DNA of 64,000 nt from Catalinimonas sp038039535 (GTDB lineage Bacteria > Bacteroidota > Bacteroidia > Cytophagales > Cyclobacteriaceae). The stretch spans positions 224,290 to 288,289 of the forward strand of contig NZ_JBBPHP010000006.1 of the NCBI RefSeq assembly GCF_038039535.1, read 5' to 3'. A program made the translations under genes and the position numbers. Positions 63,243-64,000 of the stretch are shown here, piece after piece. Positions within the stretch are counted from its first letter, which is position 1. Every line of letters begins with the position of its first letter. The notes below the pieces were generated by a model. The model saw nothing but the letters and a program-made list of their open reading frames with translations. It did not search any database and was not told the origin of the DNA.

Positions 63243-63752
63243 ATGAAAAAGTTATTATTGATCTGCTTCCTTCTTAGCATAGCCTCGCTCAGCTTTGCAC
63301 AAGAGTATAAGTATCATCCCATTTTTATTTACAACTTCAGCAAATATATTGAATGGCCGCCAGATAAAGCCAGTCAAGACTTTGTAATAAGTGTTGTAGG
63401 AAATAATACTGCATACCGTGAAATGCTGGGTATTATGGAAAAAAAGAAAACCATTAAGAATAGAAATCTGGTAGTAAAAAAATGTGCTACCCTGGAAGAA
63501 GTTGGACAGAGCGATGTGGTTTTTGTAACAAAGTACGAGAAAGTAGAAGAGAGTGAGTTGACAGCAATGTTACATAATAAAGGAACTTTACTTATCACCG
63601 AACATGATAATATGGCCGCCAATGGTTCCCATATTAACTTTATAATCACTGATGATTCTAAAATTGGATTTGAATTAAACAGTGGATCAGCCGAAAGTGC
63701 AGGACTAAAAGTTTCTAGCTCGCTCGCTGGTTTAGCAAAAAGGACTTATTGA
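63243..63752 (+). CDS. YfiR-family periplasmic protein (DUF4154)
   Basis: The 169-residue product has a signal peptide (LLLICFLLSIASLSFA) and a complete YfiR domain: EYKYHPIFIYNFSKYIEWPP at the start, VISVVGNNTAYREMLG, KCATLEEVGQSDVVFVTKYE, and HINFIITDDSKIGFELNSGS near the end. In Pseudomonas YfiR binds and restrains a membrane diguanylate cyclase (YfiN). In Bacteroidota YfiR-like genes often precede sensor kinases or other membrane receptors. Here the next element is a terminator and then an insertion sequence, so its partner, if any, may have been separated by the insertion. The family is certain. Confidence 0.92.
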   Translation: MKKLLLICFLLSIASLSFAQEYKYHPIFIYNFSKYIEWPPDKASQDFVISVVGNNTAYREMLGIMEKKKTIKNRNLVVKKCATLEEVGQSDVVFVTKYEKVEESELTAMLHNKGTLLITEHDNMAANGSHINFIITDDSKIGFELNSGSAESAGLKVSSSLAGLAKRTY

Positions 63753-63781
63753 TGTAGTTTTTTACTTTGTGGTTTGAGCTA

Positions 63782-63830
63782 AGGCCTCGGCGAGTTGCTT
63801 CTGCATCATTGCTGAGGTCTTTCTTATTTA
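63782..63830 (+). terminator. Probable intrinsic terminator after the YfiR gene
   Basis: Arms AGGCCTCGGC (63782-63791) and GCTGAGGTCT (63811-63820) pair over ten bases with two G-U pairs on the plus-strand RNA. They are followed by TTCTTATTTATT. The G-U pairs work only on the plus strand, which fits an end for the YfiR transcript. Confidence 0.6.
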
Positions 63831-63836
63831 TTACCT

Positions 63837-64000
63837 GATGTTACGCATGATTGGATTATAGTTGATTAAAGTTACGATATTAGCCAGAAAGAACCGAGCA
63901 GAATTTCAGCCATGAACTTTCATTTACTTGATTTATACACAGATTATCTTCTAGTCTCTACTAGCCAAGCAAGTGCTACAGGCCTGTCTCGCATGCTTGA
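63837..64000 (+). mobile_element. Left end of an insertion sequence (continues outside window)
   Basis: The bases from about 63837 onward (TGATGTTACGCATGATTGG) precede a transposase-like frame by about 75 bases, which is a usual leader length. TGTTACGCA-type ends occur in several transposon families. The right end is outside the window, so the terminal inverted repeat and target duplication cannot be tested and the left boundary is approximate. Confidence 0.45.
63912..64000 (+). CDS. Transposase N-terminus (truncated by window edge)
   Basis: From the ATG at 63912, 29 codons are open to the edge: MNFHLLDLYTDYLLVSTSQA then SATGLSRML. This start strongly resembles DDE transposases of the IS4/IS701 type common in Cytophagales (D-x-Y-x-D-Y-L-[IL]-x-[ST]...ATGLS). 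The DDE residues lie outside the window. The similarity is recalled from family sequences and cannot be tested here. Confidence 0.62.
   Translation, partial: MNFHLLDLYTDYLLVSTSQASATGLSRML

Noticed and set aside
1..64000. tRNA, rRNA genes and CRISPR arrays
   Set aside because: I looked for CCA-ended cloverleaf-like stretches in the spacers and for evenly spaced direct repeats and saw none.

Overview
The window looks like chromosomal DNA from a free-living, probably gliding and aerobic member of the Bacteroidota, most likely order Cytophagales. The evidence is the gliding lipoprotein gene gldH next to a RicT/PSP1 gene, a run of PpiC/SurA-type chaperones followed by a MoxR ATPase, a DUF2723 membrane protein, GWxTD, DUF2911 and DUF4105 proteins, a type-2 PyrF, many lipoprotein signal peptides, and AT-rich spacers with few Shine-Dalgarno sites. 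I saw no rRNA, tRNA or CRISPR array. Nearly all genes are intact. Only two are cut, both by the window edges: lysS on the left and a transposase on the right.

Layout. 1-13.8 kb is mostly housekeeping: lysS, three periplasmic foldases plus MoxR, a degenerate Rieske-like lipoprotein, pheS, a DUF2520 dehydrogenase, pyrF, lolA and ftsK. 13.9-20.2 kb is more unusual: a small DUF6686-like protein, a tiny two-helix membrane protein, an 807-residue fusion of an alpha-oxoamine synthase with a GNAT acyltransferase, a umuDC pair whose UmuD lacks the protease serine, and an orphan protein. 20.2-38.4 kb is accessory catabolism and envelope: a fused 5-oxoprolinase/hydantoinase, two giant PVC-type propeller/HEAT/cytochrome c lipoproteins, a DUF4105 (Lnb-like) membrane protein, GlcG, a BNR-4 lipoprotein, an arylamine N-acetyltransferase, two DUF1080 proteins and a RES-Xre toxin-antitoxin pair. 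38.5-58.7 kb returns to core genes: katE, gldH, ricT, purD, recQ, rlmB, GWxTD, DUF2723, DUF2911, a 3-methyladenine glycosylase, a GhrA-like dehydrogenase, a universal stress protein and an aldo/keto reductase. It also holds a ManC-like protein with its catalytic signature erased. 58.7-64 kb has a two-gene operon (DUF1080-PA14 lipoprotein, then propeller plus azurin-like cupredoxin), a small membrane protein, a YfiR protein and the left end of an insertion sequence.

How the genes may work together. Three large secreted beta-propeller proteins carry their own electron carrier (two c-type haems, one type 1 copper). They lie among three DUF1080 proteins, a family linked to 3-keto-glycoside cleavage. 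I infer a periplasmic system that oxidises sugars or glycosides, passes electrons to built-in haem or copper domains, and cleaves the keto-sugar products. This is inference from domains and neighbourhood.

The best leads for new biology are: (1) the ManC-like pseudoenzyme at 47439-48524; (2) the serine-less UmuD at 17682-18134, preceded by a cluster of palindromes; (3) the oxoamine synthase-GNAT fusion with its 79-residue partner; (4) the DUF6807-dehydrogenase-HEAT-cytochrome fusion and the propeller-cupredoxin fusion; and (5) a long hairpin whose U-tract touches the purD start codon.
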